Position numbers and translations under genes: made by a program. Under the pieces are notes generated by a model. It had not been told where the DNA came from and ran no database searches. It saw nothing but the letters and a program-made list of their open reading frames with translations. 64,000 bases of DNA from Rhodamnia argentea (taxonomy: Eukaryota > Streptophyta > Magnoliopsida > Myrtales > Myrtaceae), in contig NC_063151.1 of NCBI RefSeq assembly GCF_020921035.1, forward strand, positions 1,612,001-1,676,000, written 5' to 3'. Positions 59,293 to 64,000 of the stretch are shown one piece after another (the first letter of the stretch is position 1; the number at the start of each line of letters is the position of its first letter).

Positions 59293-64000
<4,708 letters not shown>

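Overview
The window is nuclear DNA from a flowering plant, almost certainly a eudicot. The evidence is spliced genes with GT-AG introns (one GC-AG), plant-specific families (DUF620, TGD5, type-1 subtilase, ACBP3, PRISE reductases), AT-rich intergenic DNA full of plant transposon remnants, and (CT)n/(GA)n tracts beside several 5' ends. A woody rosid such as Myrtaceae is possible, but the sequence alone does not prove it. No prokaryotic, viral or organellar gene block was seen. Gene models below were spliced by hand; every junction quoted preserves the reading frame.

Layout. 1-6.2 kb: repeats, including a decayed copy of the 5' end of the TGD5 gene that carries a 545-bp hAT-like insertion. 6.2-8.5 kb (+): DUF620 gene. 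9.3-10.7 kb: solo LTR with a 5-bp target-site duplication. 11.0-12.2 kb (-): progesterone 5-beta-reductase/iridoid-synthase-like (PRISE, VEP1) gene, head to head with TGD5 (+, 13.3-15.1 kb). 15.5-15.7 kb: two small unexplained ORFs. 17.0-17.7 kb (+): cytochrome b5. 19.7-23.9 kb (-): syntaxin-6-N-domain protein with a remote microexon encoding its membrane anchor. 26.3-28.8 kb (+): ankyrin plus RMT2-type arginine methyltransferase. 30.4-32.7 kb (-): intronless subtilase whose promoter and start region are tandemly duplicated. 33-43.7 kb: gene-poor, with hAT-like debris, a miniature LTR retroelement, a foldback element and a tRNA-derived SINE. 43.7-45.9 kb (-): ACBP3-type acyl-CoA-binding protein. 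46-55.4 kb: gene-poor, with long-TIR elements and GC-rich low-complexity DNA. 55.6-58.3 kb (+): small SERF/zinc-finger protein. 59.3-63.4 kb (-): C-terminal three quarters of casein kinase II alpha, running off the right edge.

How the genes relate. There is no operon or obvious biosynthetic cluster; these are mostly housekeeping genes. Several touch membrane and lipid biology: TGD5 (ER-to-plastid lipid transfer), cytochrome b5 (ER electron donor to desaturases and hydroxylases), ACBP3 (acyl-CoA binding) and the syntaxin-6-like protein (trafficking). Their proximity is probably chance. The most informative structures are genome-evolution ones: a dated pair (full and empty site) for a hAT-like insertion, a duplicated core promoter that adds an upstream ORF, and an intron-retention switch that would change a membrane anchor. 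I found no convincing new biological system.
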